Shown here: piece after piece, positions 53,801 to 63,599 of the stretch | Layout: each line of letters opens with the position of its first letter | Position numbering within the stretch: position 1 is the first letter of the stretch | Origin: Emiliania huxleyi CCMP1516 | Lineage: Eukaryota; Haptophyta; Isochrysidales; Noelaerhabdaceae | Assembly (NCBI RefSeq): GCF_000372725.1 | Contig: NW_005201912.1 | Span: 15,299-79,298 of the forward strand | Reading direction: 5' to 3' | Length of the DNA: 64,000 nucleotides | Notes under the pieces: generated by a model | The model's input: only the letters and a program-made list of their open reading frames with translations | Told to the model about the DNA's origin: nothing | The model's database searches: none | Made by a program: the position numbers and the translations under genes

Positions 53801-55769
53801 AGCCTGCCCGGCCGCCGCCGCGCCGGGCGGGTACTGCACGACAGGGAAGTCCATCCCCTCCATCTGCCCGTCGGCGTTGAAGGAGATGTTGCTGGTGAAG
53901 AACTCGACGAGCGACGTGCTGCGGAGCGCGCTCGCCACGGCGGCCGTCTCGAGCGAGCCCGCCCGCTCGATGGCGTCGCCCAAGGTGCAGAGCGCCTATC
54001 ATTGACGTGTCGTTGTCATCCTCACCACAATGCCGTTGTTGCTCGATGGCGTCGCCCAGCGTGCGGAGCGCCGCGAAGGTCCCCGCCCCGTCAGAGTCGA
54101 CCTTGGCCGGGTACACTGTGCGGCCGCCGAACGCCTTCAAGTACTCCTCCTCGTATTTCGCGCTGTCCCAACCGGAGAAATTGCCAATGTCGCTCGGCAT
54201 CGACGCGACCCACGGCACCGCCTGCAGAGCCGGGGAGCGAGGGCTAGTGGGCTCCACGCGCCGGTGAGAGCAGTGTGAGCGGTGTGCGTGTGCGTGTGCG
54301 TGGTGTGCGTGTGCGAGAGAGAGAGAGGCTGCCTCGAGTGCGTACTCGCCCTGCCACCAGCCGCCCCTCATCTTGCGGACGTATTCGTCGTTGAGGATCG
54401 TGTTTGTCAGGAAAGTGGCGAGCGGCGAGTAGGCCTCCTCCTCCTCCTCCAGGCCGAGTCGCTCCAGCTCCTCCACCTACAGCCTCGACGCATCTCGCGT
54501 GATCTCGCGCAATCTCCGAGGCCGAGCCGCCCCTCCTCCTCCTCCACCGCGACGATGCCGCCGGCCTCGTACGAGCAGACGAGGACGACGGTGGCGCGCT
54601 CGTCCCGCAGATGCGCCAGCGCCCTCCGCATCTCCTGCCTGTACGTCGATGTGTTGACGCTGCTCCACTTTGGAACCGTCGCGTTCGCTACGATGCCGGA
54701 GCCGGCCGCGTCCGCAGGAGCCGTCAGGATCCGCGCCTTGGCGTCCTCCCACTCTTCTTCGCTGCCGCAGACCCCCCGAAAGGCAGTGTCGTCCTCCTCG
54801 ACGTACCTGCGGGACACACGTCGCGGAAAGTTTCATGGAAAGGGCCGCGAGGCGTCGCCGCCTCCCTTCTCTGCGAACCCGACTCGGAGGGCGCCCAAGC
54901 AGGTCTCGGAAGGTTCGCCGGCGCGGCGCACGCACTCCTTCTGGCAGTCGCACTCCCCGCCAGCATCGCAGCCAGTGTCGCAGTCCTCGGCAGCCTTCAG
55001 CAGCGCCTCGAACTCGCGCCTGTACGACGATACCTCGGCTGTATCTCGGCTGCATCTCGGCTGCGTCCCGGCTGCGTCTCTGGCCAGAGCAACGCCTCAT
55101 ACTGCTGCGGGGCAGCATCCCAAACACGCGCAGCCCGAGGCCATTCTCTTGCGCCAGCGCGGCGGCCGAAGAGTAGACGGCGGGATCAGATGACGCTGGA
55201 GCGATCATCAGCTTGCTGTCCAGCACCGCCTGCTTGCTCGCGTAGGTGGTCAGCCCCGAGCCATACGGGCCGAGCAGGAAGTCTGCCGACGCGAAACCGC
55301 CCGACTCCGGGTGCACGAGGCGCGAGGTGGCGTTGGCGACCTGCAGCTGGCTACTGCTGTCTCCGAGGAAGACGCAATGTACGCCGTAGACGTGCGTCGC
55401 GTTGACTTTGATCCCGCCGCGGGGCACCAGCATCCGCGAGAAGAGGTCGCAGCTCCTCTGCATCTTAAGCGAGCTCGTATAGAACTGGTCTTCGGGCTGA
55501 AGCGACGCTGGCGCGCCGATGGTGATTACGCCCCTCGTCCTCTCGTTCTTGCACAGCTGATCGATGTCGGTCTCGAAGGTCAGATGAGGCGTGCCCGCTG
55601 GCAGTGACGGCACCGCTGTTGTGACATTCGTCCAGCAATAGCTTGGGTCGCACTGATCGTCAGAGCGGCCGCGTGTGTTTTCCGTCACCACGACGAGCGG
55701 CACGTCGTACTTCTCCACGCACTCCGTGATTGTTGCCGCCGCTGCCGCTGTCAGGATCGGCAGCGCCAT
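50803..55769 (-). CDS. Receptor: binding-protein-like ectodomain, EGF module, membrane span, TIR domain
   Basis: A multi-exon single-pass receptor. The ectodomain is of periplasmic-binding/ANF-receptor type I: ITIGAPASLQPEDQFYTSSL, FLLGPYGSGLTTYASKQAVL, LMIAPASSDPAVYS, and at its end AIERAGSLETAAVASAL and ISFNADGQMEGMDF. An EGF-like module follows (53728-53570: CLNEGNCSGNGKC..CDCLPGFSG), then a membrane span (exon from 53471: VVTLIAALASGLIALCLCGG). Inside is an ankyrin-like piece (RGTPPWELAKAHE). Exons 52550-52468, 52276-52149 and from 52077 give a TIR domain: YHVFLSHVWSSGQDQAK, FLDVDNLDDTARLEEHV, SRNCLREL, with Glu at the NADase position. Exons 51951-51883, 51815-51537, 51464-51423, 51295-51212 and 51144-50803 add a second TIR-like half (LLYLNSSTF..GRPLVLVHE). 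All these exons join in frame. The start is tentative: the first 70 residues may belong to an earlier, lost lobe. Confidence 0.78.
51145..51178 (-). repeat. Intron 3'-end element, copy F
   Basis: GCGTCTCTTCACGCCG...GGGCAG at the end of intron 51211-51145 (67 bp, GT-AG). The intron start GTGCACAGAGGC resembles the next exon's GTGCGCGAGGCG. Confidence 0.75.
51465..51500 (-). repeat. Intron 3'-end element, copy E
   Basis: GCGTCTCTCCACACCTCC, then TGTGAGCAG, ending intron 51536-51465 (72 bp, GC-AG). Intron and next exon both start GCGAGC. Confidence 0.8.
51816..51852 (-). repeat. Intron 3'-end element, copy C, with exon-edge duplication
   Basis: GTGAACAGCGCCTCTTCACA...TGTGAACAG ends intron 51882-51816 (67 bp, GT-AG). 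51787-51815 and 51853-51882 are diverged direct copies (about 80 percent). Confidence 0.85.
52048..52146 (-). repeat. Intron 3'-end element, copy B, with perfect 28-bp exon-edge duplication
   Basis: The element is 52078-52118. The direct copies 52048-52075 and 52119-52146 are identical over 28 bp. Intron 52148-52078 is 71 bp and GC-AG. Confidence 0.93.
52524..52615 (-). repeat. Intron 3'-end element, copy A, with 27-bp exon-edge duplication
   Basis: The element is 52551-52588. Direct copies 52524-52550 and 52589-52615 differ at one base. Intron 52615-52551 is 65 bp and GT-AG; its GT lies in the first copy. Confidence 0.93.
52936..53041 (-). repeat. Exon-edge duplication around intron 53034-52959
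   Basis: 52936-52965 and 53015-53041 are direct copies with a few differences. The middle has GGGAGATATGG-type repeats and lacks the 36-nt element. Confidence 0.8.
53472..53502 (-). repeat. Intron 3'-end element, copy D
   Basis: GCGTCTCTTCACGGCTGGAG then GCGTGAACAG ends the intron just before the membrane-span exon (53471). Confidence 0.8.
53965..54072 (-). repeat. 32-bp exon-edge duplication around a 76-bp receptor intron
   Basis: 53965-53996 and 54041-54072 match at 29 of 32 bases. Intron 54072-53997 is GC-AG with an insert unlike the 36-nt element. Confidence 0.88.
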
Positions 55770-56076
55770 CGGCGCTGGGTTGTAGCGGACTTGCCTGGGT
55801 TGTAGCGGACTTGCCTGCAGCTCAAAGCACACCGTCCGGCGTCCGCCGCATTTTGGAGTGGCAAAAGAATTTTACCCCGAGGCACGGGACTGGCGCTGGC
55901 AATTCTTTCATTCTTTCTTTCTTGGCGCTGGCAAAAGAATTTCCTCGTTACGAGTTCTGCAAGTGCGTCAGCTGTTCCCTCGCCAGAGCCGCCCTGGATG
56001 TGCGAGGCTAGTGACCGCACTCCAAAGTGCTCCAAGACAAGTAGCAAGTTGCAAGAGAATCGTCCAAATAAGACTC
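55770..56076. other. Short intergenic stretch with repeats
   Basis: TGTAGCGGACTTGCCTG occurs twice in tandem (55782-55816). A short form of the CGGGACTGGCG motif after AAAGAATTTTACC lies at 55863-55900, and the dispersed CCCTGGATGTGCG sequence at 55992. Confidence 0.55.
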
Positions 56077-57843
56077 TCACCAAATGGCGAACCGCGGCGG
56101 CTTCCTCCTTGTGTGGCCGCGGCGGTCCGGGAGCACGCCTCTGGCGAGCGGGTGGGCCTCGGCCGACCTCCTCAGCCCCGCCATCTCGCCGTCGCACGCC
56201 GCGCTCTCGCTAGGCAGGTGCGGCCGTACCCTCGAGAGGTAGTGGAGGTTGTAGCCCAGCCTCGGGCTCGCTTGCCCCTTTCGGTGCTCCTCCGAGTCCC
56301 AGAGCCGCCCGTTCCACGCCTTGGCGCCCGCCACGGTGCCAAAGTAGTGGAAGACCCAGTGCGCCGGCTGCTTGCGGCGCGGGCCGTTGCCGGGCAGCTG
56401 CGAGGCGTCGGGGTTGAAGTAGGCGCCAAAGTCGTGGCGGAGGAACATCATGTACCAGAAGAAGCCCTGATCCTCGGCGGCGGCGACGTACCGCCACCAG
56501 TTGTTGGTCATGGCGCCGGTGGTGTTGATGTGGGTGAACCAGAAGTAGGCCTCGTTGACCCGCGGCCGCAAGGTCGTCGCCCCGCCGGCCGCGGGCGAGA
56601 CGTAGCGCTGCTTCAGGTAGCGCGGCGCCTCGAGCAGGGCGCGCGGCGGCCCGACGAGCCCCCACCCGTGCGATACGTTGAGCGGGCAGCTGGCGAGCAC
56701 GCGCAGCCCCTCGCGGTAGAGGCGCAGCGAGGGGAGCAGCAGCATGAGCCCCGTGTTGACGGGCGAGGAGCCGTCCGAGGCGCCGATGAACTTGAGCCCC
56801 GCCCGGGGCGCCCTGGCGCCGTCAATGTGGTAAACCTGCGGCGGCAGCGCGCCGCGCCGGGTCGCGGGCGACCCGAACTGCAGCACGAAGGGGAGCATCG
56901 CCCGCCAGCGGGTGCGCAGCTCCACCTCGCAAATCTCGACCGGCATCAGGTCCACGTCCTGGTCCACAAAGAGGACCGCGTCGTACTCTGTCATGCCGAC
57001 AAACTGCCACTTGAGCAACACCTCTGGCGGCATCCCCGTCTGATAGCGACGCCTCCGCTGCTGCGCTAGGCAGCTACGCGCGGCCTGCAGCAACCTCTGG
57101 TCGGGCTCGATGACCTGTGCGAAGCTGCAAAAGGCGGCCGGCCGCGGCGGAGGGAGGCTCAGGCCGTCCCTCCCACGGACAGGCAGCCAGAGGATCAGCA
57201 CCGACACCACCCACGGGCCCGACAGGGCCTGCTGCAGCCTGCGCGCGCCCTGGCACCAGAGGCGGAAGGCGCAGTGCTCCTGTGGCGCTGGTAGGGATCG
57301 TGGAGACGGGTACGACAGCGTGGCGATTGCGAGGCGCAGCGCCGAGCCATTGGAGGCGCGGCTCGCCTCAGCCGGAGGAGGGGCGCTCCAGCGGCGCGCT
57401 GCGGGAGGCGGAATGCTCTCGCGCACCTGGACCGTCGTCCACTCTGCGCCAACCCGCCGTGGGCCCCACCAGCTGCGGAGGTCGCCCACGTCGCAGTCCG
57501 AGTACCAGGCACAGACGTTGGCTTCCGCCGAGACGCTGATGTATCGGCACCGCGAGCAGGCCTCGCACGCCGCCACACACGCCTCGGTCGCCGACTGCTG
57601 CCGGAGTGCGCGCTGCGTGCATTGGTCGTCGCACCCTCCGTCTTCCAGCACACGGCGACCGGCGCGGTGCATCCTGAGCTTTGACAGCGCAAGATGCCGA
57701 GCCAACCGGGACGCCATCGCACGGGGCTGCTTGGGCAGCGTGAGGATGCCCTCGCTGCGGCTCTCGCACGCACCAAGTGGAGCTGGTGTCTCCGTGACGA
57801 GCGCACAGAAGCCGCGGTGCTGCGTGGCGTTCGGCATGAGCAC
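56077..57843 (-). CDS. Glycosyltransferase, GT8/glycogenin-like, with PAN-like N-terminus
   Basis: A 588-residue open frame. Near residues 75-120 is a PAN-like cysteine module (CVAACEACSRCRYISVS). The catalytic part has LLKWQFVGMTEYDAVLFVDQ followed by DVDLMP; DxD at about 295 binds the metal and nucleotide-sugar. SSPVNTGLMLLLPSLRLY and the later NNWWRYVAAAEDQGFFWYMM, HWVFHYFG fit GT8-like transferases, which take a donor such as UDP-glucose or UDP-xylose. The protein is larger than glycogenin and probably works in the Golgi on cell-wall or coccolith-type sugars. A membrane anchor is not obvious near this start, so an upstream exon may exist. Linkage and acceptor are unknown. Confidence 0.75.
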   Translation of the reverse strand: MLMPNATQHRGFCALVTETPAPLGACESRSEGILTLPKQPRAMASRLARHLALSKLRMHRAGRRVLEDGGCDDQCTQRALRQQSATEACVAACEACSRCRYISVSAEANVCAWYSDCDVGDLRSWWGPRRVGAEWTTVQVRESIPPPAARRWSAPPPAEASRASNGSALRLAIATLSYPSPRSLPAPQEHCAFRLWCQGARRLQQALSGPWVVSVLILWLPVRGRDGLSLPPPRPAAFCSFAQVIEPDQRLLQAARSCLAQQRRRRYQTGMPPEVLLKWQFVGMTEYDAVLFVDQDVDLMPVEICEVELRTRWRAMLPFVLQFGSPATRRGALPPQVYHIDGARAPRAGLKFIGASDGSSPVNTGLMLLLPSLRLYREGLRVLASCPLNVSHGWGLVGPPRALLEAPRYLKQRYVSPAAGGATTLRPRVNEAYFWFTHINTTGAMTNNWWRYVAAAEDQGFFWYMMFLRHDFGAYFNPDASQLPGNGPRRKQPAHWVFHYFGTVAGAKAWNGRLWDSEEHRKGQASPRLGYNLHYLSRVRPHLPSESAACDGEMAGLRRSAEAHPLARGVLPDRRGHTRRKPPRFAIW

Positions 57844-60283
57844 GCCCAGGGCTGCCAGTCGCCAGCGGTAACCTCAAGGCGGAGGCGCGGCGCGAGGCTA
57901 ACCTCGGAAATGACACAGAAAGCTGTGCTGGCTCCTCCAAGTGCTCCTTCACAGCCATCTTGAGCACTTGAGCACTGGATAGGGTCGATTCCGCATGGTA
58001 CGGGACCCCTCGATCGTCTCGCCCACCCTCACTGGAGTGTTCATTGGGGGGGGTCATAACAAACACGGTGCAGGATCGAGGTGCACGCTGCCGAAGCAGT
58101 GTCGTCCCCCCTCTCCCCGGCGGCGATGGCGGTGTGACCGATCGAGCTACAAGAGGAGCTTGTTCAGCAGGATCCGGGATAGTCAGATGCACTACCTCAC
58201 TGGGCCTGAGACCACCGTACGACAGCATCCCGTCACCGTCTCGGATTTATGTGGGGTCGAACCACTCCGGGATGGGCAAGCCCATCAAGTCATTTTCGTC
58301 AAAGTAGAGCTCGAGCAAGATGTTCAGCCGCCCGCACGTCGTCCCCCGCACGCTGCCGGATCCAATATTGGTTGGGGACCCGTAGCATCATGCCCTTGGC
58401 CCGCGTGCGAGGCAATAATCCGACGTCCTGCTGGGTGCCGGCCTGAAGCATGTACCGCCATACAGCTGTATACGCGGCCCTGGGATGACACGTCTCATAG
58501 CGCCGAGTGCCGCTGGCGTGCGGCATCGGCGGAGCAACGTGCTGAGCACATCGGGAGAAACCCAGAAAGGCCCGCGCCAGAAGACGAGGCGCGGCCGTCC
58601 AATGACCATCGCGGCAAAGGGGACTCAAAGGATGCCACTGCTGTCTCCACGCTTGGTGGCCAATCCCAGCAGTGCACCAACCTTCCGCCAGCCGCGAGGC
58701 TGTAAGCGGCCACATTGATCTGGCTGACCACGTGGTGAGCCCCCATCCCTAGCAGGTGAGACTGTTGTCCACGTACTTCAGCCGCCCCACCGCCGCGCGA
58801 CCTCCCCGCGGCGATGCCCACCTTGCCCTCGTATTTGTCGAAGAGCAGCAGCGCTGGGGATCTTCTGGTTAATTGTCAAAATTCCTGTCGTGCAGGAGGG
58901 GAGGGGGCTCTGACGGAGTGCGAGGCGGGAGAGGGCAGGGAATGGGCGCGGGGGAGGGGGGGGGGGGGGGGGCTCAGCCGTGCAAAAAGCATCAATTAAT
59001 AATAGTAAGGAAGACATATTGCCAGGCCGTTCATGAATTCCGTCTCGATTTTGGTTTTTTCCCCACAGACCACTCGGGCAACTTTTACGAAAGGCAAAGT
59101 TTTACTTGACCATTCGGGCAGATTCGATTGCATTTTACCGCTCGGGCAAACTCGATGAAACGGGCGGACGGAAAAGCGCGTTTGCGACGGCTCGCCGGAG
59201 CTATGCATGGAGCGGCCGGTGCGCCGCCGCAGCTCACCGATGGAGCCTGCGTCGCGGCTCAATCCACTGACGCAGCAGCACCGCGACACACTCTCCAAGC
59301 ACGGCCGCTGGCGTTGCGATTGCACAGAGAGCGAGCAATAGGCGCCAAAAGCACAGATCTGTGTGCAGTGGATCTCCATGTCGGTCGCGCCCAGCGAGAG
59401 GACAACCGCGGGCCACGGATGCTCGCCTGGACGCGAGCCCACCGTGCGAGTTGCGGACCCGGAGGCGGCCGGCCCAGCTCACCCCCAGAGAGGCATGTCC
59501 AGGGTCAGGCATAAAAAAGGGGGGGGTGTTTTCCGTCCGTCCACAGCCATCTTACCTAAGGATGGCTGAGCTAGCTGCAGTGCAGCCATAGCCTCCAGCC
59601 CGATGGCTGCAACGCACACACGGCAGCCATCCTTAGTAGACATGGCTGGAGACTCACTACCGCAGCCACATTCCCGCCTCGAGGTGAGCCCTCTTGGCTG
59701 AGCTGGCTACATCGTAGCCATCTTGGGAAAGATGGCTGGGGGACAGCAATTTCAGCCATTTCAGCCATCTACTATGGCTGCGTCATAGAGATGCCATCCT
59801 CCAGAGCCATGGCTGGTGGTAATTCGATGGCAGCCGATGGCAGCCGTCCCGCGAGGCCGGGGGCGACAAGCGCGCAGCCATTTGTGCGTGTGGCGGGGGA
59901 GGCGGACGGCTGCCATCGAATTATCACAAGAATTCGGTTGGGGAACAAGAATTCGGTGCAACTTTGAGGATGCAGAGTGAGTCCAAGTGCCTCATGGCAT
60001 GGGCCGGGATGCCGGCCGTGCCATGAGAGCTTGTCCGGTGTGCTCCGGGGCACGGCACGGTGGTCGGTGGACGAGTTTGCGTGTTCCCCAATCCGTGACA
60101 AAGTGCAAATGAACGTTTTACATTTTGTCACGCTGGCGAGTCAGCTAGGTATATAGAACAAGCCATGACTTTTTCATCATGGTTCATGGGTATCACGACT
60201 GCCAAAATTAAGAATTAAGATTTTTCACGTGATGCTGATGGTTCTGGTCCTCAGTGTCCTCTGGCGAGGTTTGGACACTTTTA
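57844..60283. other. Long stretch without a confident gene
   Basis: 57960-58010 is an inverted copy of 23938-23990. On the minus strand 58320-58240 reads ILLELYFDENDLMGLPIPEW, like one leucine-rich repeat, and nearby pieces (LSYGGLRPSEVVHLTIPD) look once-coding but are scattered over frames. 58952-58971 is a G-run. 59530-59930 is crowded with ATGGCT/AGCCAT words. Confidence 0.45.
59818..59926. repeat. Inverted repeat (TAATTCGATGGCAGCCG) within an ATGGCT-rich block
   Basis: Left arm near 59819-59846, right arm 59907-59926, with about 60 nt between. The surrounding block (59530-59930) has a dozen or more AGCCAT or ATGGCT words. Confidence 0.7.
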
Positions 60284-61581
60284 CTAGTGCGGTTCTGCCT
60301 TCTCTGCTGCGCACTGGGTAGGCTCGGATGCGTTGTTGCACACGCTGCGCGTGTACGCGACCCCGCCCGGCACGACATTTGGCCGCGCTCGCTCGTCCGA
60401 CGCCGACATCGACACCATGCACCAGACCACGCTCGCGTTCCGCGTCGCGACCTCGCGATGGGCTTTCTGGCGAGGGCCTTGTGCCGGATGCGGAGAGCCC
60501 GCCACCCCCACCCGGGCGGCCGCCCTGTCCGCCGACCCGGCCGCGCGCGCGAGCAGCCCCGCCTGAGCGCACGCTCGCCACGTGTCCTCGGTGCGTCGGC
60601 ATTCAAAATCGAGGCCGACATTGTTGGCAGTGCACGTGAGCCCCCTCGAGCGCTCAAGCATACCGCTTGGCAGCTCCCTCACCACGCAAGCCGCCCATGC
60701 AAAGTGGTCTGCCCAATCCTTCGCGCCGTGCATTATGGCGAGGTTGCCAGCACGCAGGAACTTCTCCGAGCTCCGCGAGCGCCAAAAGTGGACGCGTGCA
60801 GTCGAGGAGATGTCCACGTATGCAATCGGCGTGGCCGGGCCAAGCGACGCGAGGATGTACCCCAGCCCACCGTCGGTCGCAGGCATGCATTTGCGTGCGG
60901 CGCGCGACGCGCCGAGGAATTTCTGCAGCCGAATCAGCCGCGGCTCGGTCGTGAGCTGAGCGACGATCGCGGCGACAATCGCGCTGCCGAGGCCCATACA
61001 AAAGCCGAGGGGAAAGGCAAACGGGCCCTGCCGCGTCGCCGGCGCGTCCACGGTGCGCCGCAATTGCCATTCCTGCATGAGCCGACCGACGACCACGTCT
61101 GGCGTGTTGCCATAGCCATAGTGCTGCATCCGGCGCTCGTCCCACCCGGCCGCCCACGCAGAATGCCGTATACAAGGTTGGGATTCCAGCCCCACTCGGC
61201 AATATCAAGAGCCAACCGCTGTGGATGTATGAACGCGTCATCGTCCGAGAGCACCATCGCCTCGAACCGCCGCGTGGCTGCGTGCTGAATGGCGGCGATG
61301 ACCTTGCCAAGGCAAGTGGCGCCTGCATCGAGGCGCAGTACGTCGCCACGCCGCTGCTCCAGGCGTAGGTCGTCGCTCGTCGGCGCGGCTCTGTCGAAGA
61401 CGTACCAGAGCCGGATCGATCGCAGCATGTCCACTTGCAGGAAGCCACGCTGTAGGCCGAGCGCGGCGAGGGTTGTGCGCTGCATGCAGCGGTAGCGGTG
61501 GTGCAGAGGCGCGTCAACGGAGAGCACGTAGAGCAGCGTGCGATGAGGGCGAGGCTGCAGGTGAGGGCCTGCTTCGTGCAT
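60284..61581 (-). CDS. Glycosyltransferase, GT31/Fringe-like
   Basis: The N-terminal part (61581-61150) reads LLYVLSVDAPLHHRYRCMQR, later LGKVIAAIQHA and MVLSDDDAFIHP; DDD at about residue 112 is the metal-binding motif. The second part, in another frame, continues WDERRMQHYGYGNTPDVVVG and GPFAFPLGFCMGLGSAIV, the typical FPxxxGxGxxxS block, then ATDGGLGYILASL. One base must be added or lost near 61145 to join the frames. The fold suggests a Golgi beta-galactosyl- or GlcNAc-type transferase. Two unrelated transferases lie within 5 kb, both on the minus strand. The frame change is a sequence error or an early lesion. Confidence 0.7.
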
Positions 61582-61987
61582 CGCCAGGTATTCAGGCTTG
61601 CGCTGCGGGCGCTTCAGGCTTGCGCTACGTCACATTCACCGTACCGGATGTGTTGTGCACACACGTCGGGCTGAGTGCAGCGTCCCGATGGCCTCAGTTC
61701 ACAGCCTTGTTATTGAGAAGAAATACGTCCCGAAAACAAGGTCTGTGTGCGCGAAGAGCCCCACACGTACAGCCATGGCACAGCCCCTCGCGACCCTCGA
61801 GTTAGAGCATCCGATTTCAATCAACAACATTGTACATTTTAAACATTTTGCACGCACTTCGAAGCGCTCGGCTTTCCATCTACATCTACTAATCGGCAAC
61901 AAAATCTGCAATTAACACATCGCTGTTCTCGCATCGAGCCCGCTGTGTCACCCTGGCGACTTCCCATGCCGGGGAGCGGGGTTCGCC
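61582..61987. other. Intergenic stretch, AT-richer
   Basis: Contains the flanks of two genes and nothing recognised. Confidence 0.5.
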
Positions 61988-62970
61988 TCACAGTGTGACG
62001 TCAGCAGAGATCATCACGTGTCCTTCCGGCCAGTGCTGGGTCGCGTTTCGGCTCGGATTCGTAACGGTGCCGCCGCCGCACATTGCGATGCGGTCGTAAA
62101 AGTAGCCGTTGTCAGTCTCGATGTTCATGAAGGGATCCGCGTCGCACTTTCTTGCAGGATTTGTGAGCTGCTTGGCCTTCTTCATCGAGATCGTTTGACC
62201 GGAACCGTTGATATTCGAGTCAACGACGTACAGGATCTCCCCGTCATCTGGGCAGGCGCTGGTGTCGACACCTTGCGGGTCATTGTCAAAGTTGTGCGAG
62301 AACGTACCTGCAAGGCAACAGGCAGAGGGCCACTCAGCTACATGCGCGGGCCAGGGGACGCGCCGCGGCGGCGCTAACCGATGGCCAGGCAAAACTTCTT
62401 TCCAGTGAGCCTGTGCGTGAGGGGGATCATGCCGCCCGGGCGGGTGTCGTGAGGTCTGCATGGAACCGAGCACGAGTTCTTTGACACGTCGTTGGGGTTG
62501 ATGTTGTCAAAGTAAGGAAGGTTGCCGTCAGTGTAAGCGTTGTCTGCAAGGATGCTGTTATCGATCGTGAAAGTATTTTTGTTGATGAAGGCGACAACTG
62601 GGTCCGCAAACGAACCGCAGACGCACACGAAGCCGACGCCCTCGAAATGAGCGGGGTCCGGCTTGGGCACCTTGGGCGCCTCCACCTCGTTCATCACGAG
62701 AATCTCTGCGCCGGTCTCAATCGCCCACTTCATCGCAGGCTTGATCTTGTCCGCACATCCCGGGGTGTGCGGACCGGGACCGTCCGGCTTACATTGGTAG
62801 TGGGGCTTGATGTTGTACACTCTGAACGAGTTGCCTGCTGCTGGCGCAGCGCGGCCGTGCTCGATCTCGAGGTTGTGGCTCTCGGCCATGGGAACCGGCA
62901 CGGCCGTGGGAACTGGCACAGCCGTGGCGAGCACAAGGCCAACCAGTGTCACTACGCGAGACATCTGCAT
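61988..62970 (-). CDS. Secreted endonuclease/exonuclease/phosphatase-like protein
   Basis: Two exons, 62970-62379 and 62307-61988, join in frame (303 residues); the intron is GT-AG and both it and the second exon start with GT. A signal peptide is clear (VVTLVGLVLATAVPVPTAV). Motifs of the exonuclease/endonuclease/phosphatase fold are NIKPHYQC, ILVMNEVEAP (metal-binding Glu), LYVVDSNING (the DxN motif) and HVMISADVTL in place of the usual SDHxPV. Several cysteine pairs fit a secreted form. It may be a DNase I-like nuclease or a phosphodiesterase. The missing final His weakens the claim of activity. Confidence 0.7.
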
Positions 62971-63599
62971 CGTCGCTGGTGACGGTGGTAGGCAGAGGCG
63001 AGGAGCCGATCAAATTGCTGCAAATGCGCGCGAACTCCTTTCAGGACTCTGAAATCCGGCGCAGAAAGAACAAGGGAGGGCAGCCGCTGAGCCCCTCCTC
63101 TGTGTGACCCCCCCACCCCCCCCCACCTCCCCCTCCGTTGCTTATCTGTTGCCTCGCTCGTCTCACGAAACAGGTGGTCGCGCCGCTCTCCTCGCTCGAT
63201 CGACGTCGCCGCCGCCGTCGCCGTCACAGCCGCCGCCTTTGGTTGGGTTTGGCGCGAAAGCGAGAGGTGGAGCCCGTTCATGCGGGGCTGCGCGTGAGCT
63301 CTGCCTCTAGTGAGCCCTGCGCGTCGCGACATGCACATGCACATGCACATGCACATGCACACGCACATGCACATGCACATGCACATGCACATGCACAACA
63401 ACAACAAACATGTACATGTACAGTTGTGCATGCATCGCCCTAAATCCCATCGCATTGCATTGGCAGGTTGTGCTCACGCGTGTGTGCCACTTGGTGTGCG
63501 TTCTGCGTTTGACCAGTGGGGGCTCCAGTCCTGATCTCTGAATGGGGATGGTAGAGCCGTACGAGGGTTGGCCCCACCTTGCTCCACCACCTCTCGGTG
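62971..63599. other. Intergenic stretch with CATGCA microsatellite
   Basis: 63330-63396 is (ACATGC)n, followed by CAACAA repeats. A C-run lies at 63108-63124. No gene seen. Confidence 0.6.

Noticed and set aside
57368-58830. Scattered coding-looking peptides as a possible retroelement
   Set aside because: No reverse transcriptase, integrase or terminal repeats could be recognised; one piece looks like a leucine-rich repeat instead.
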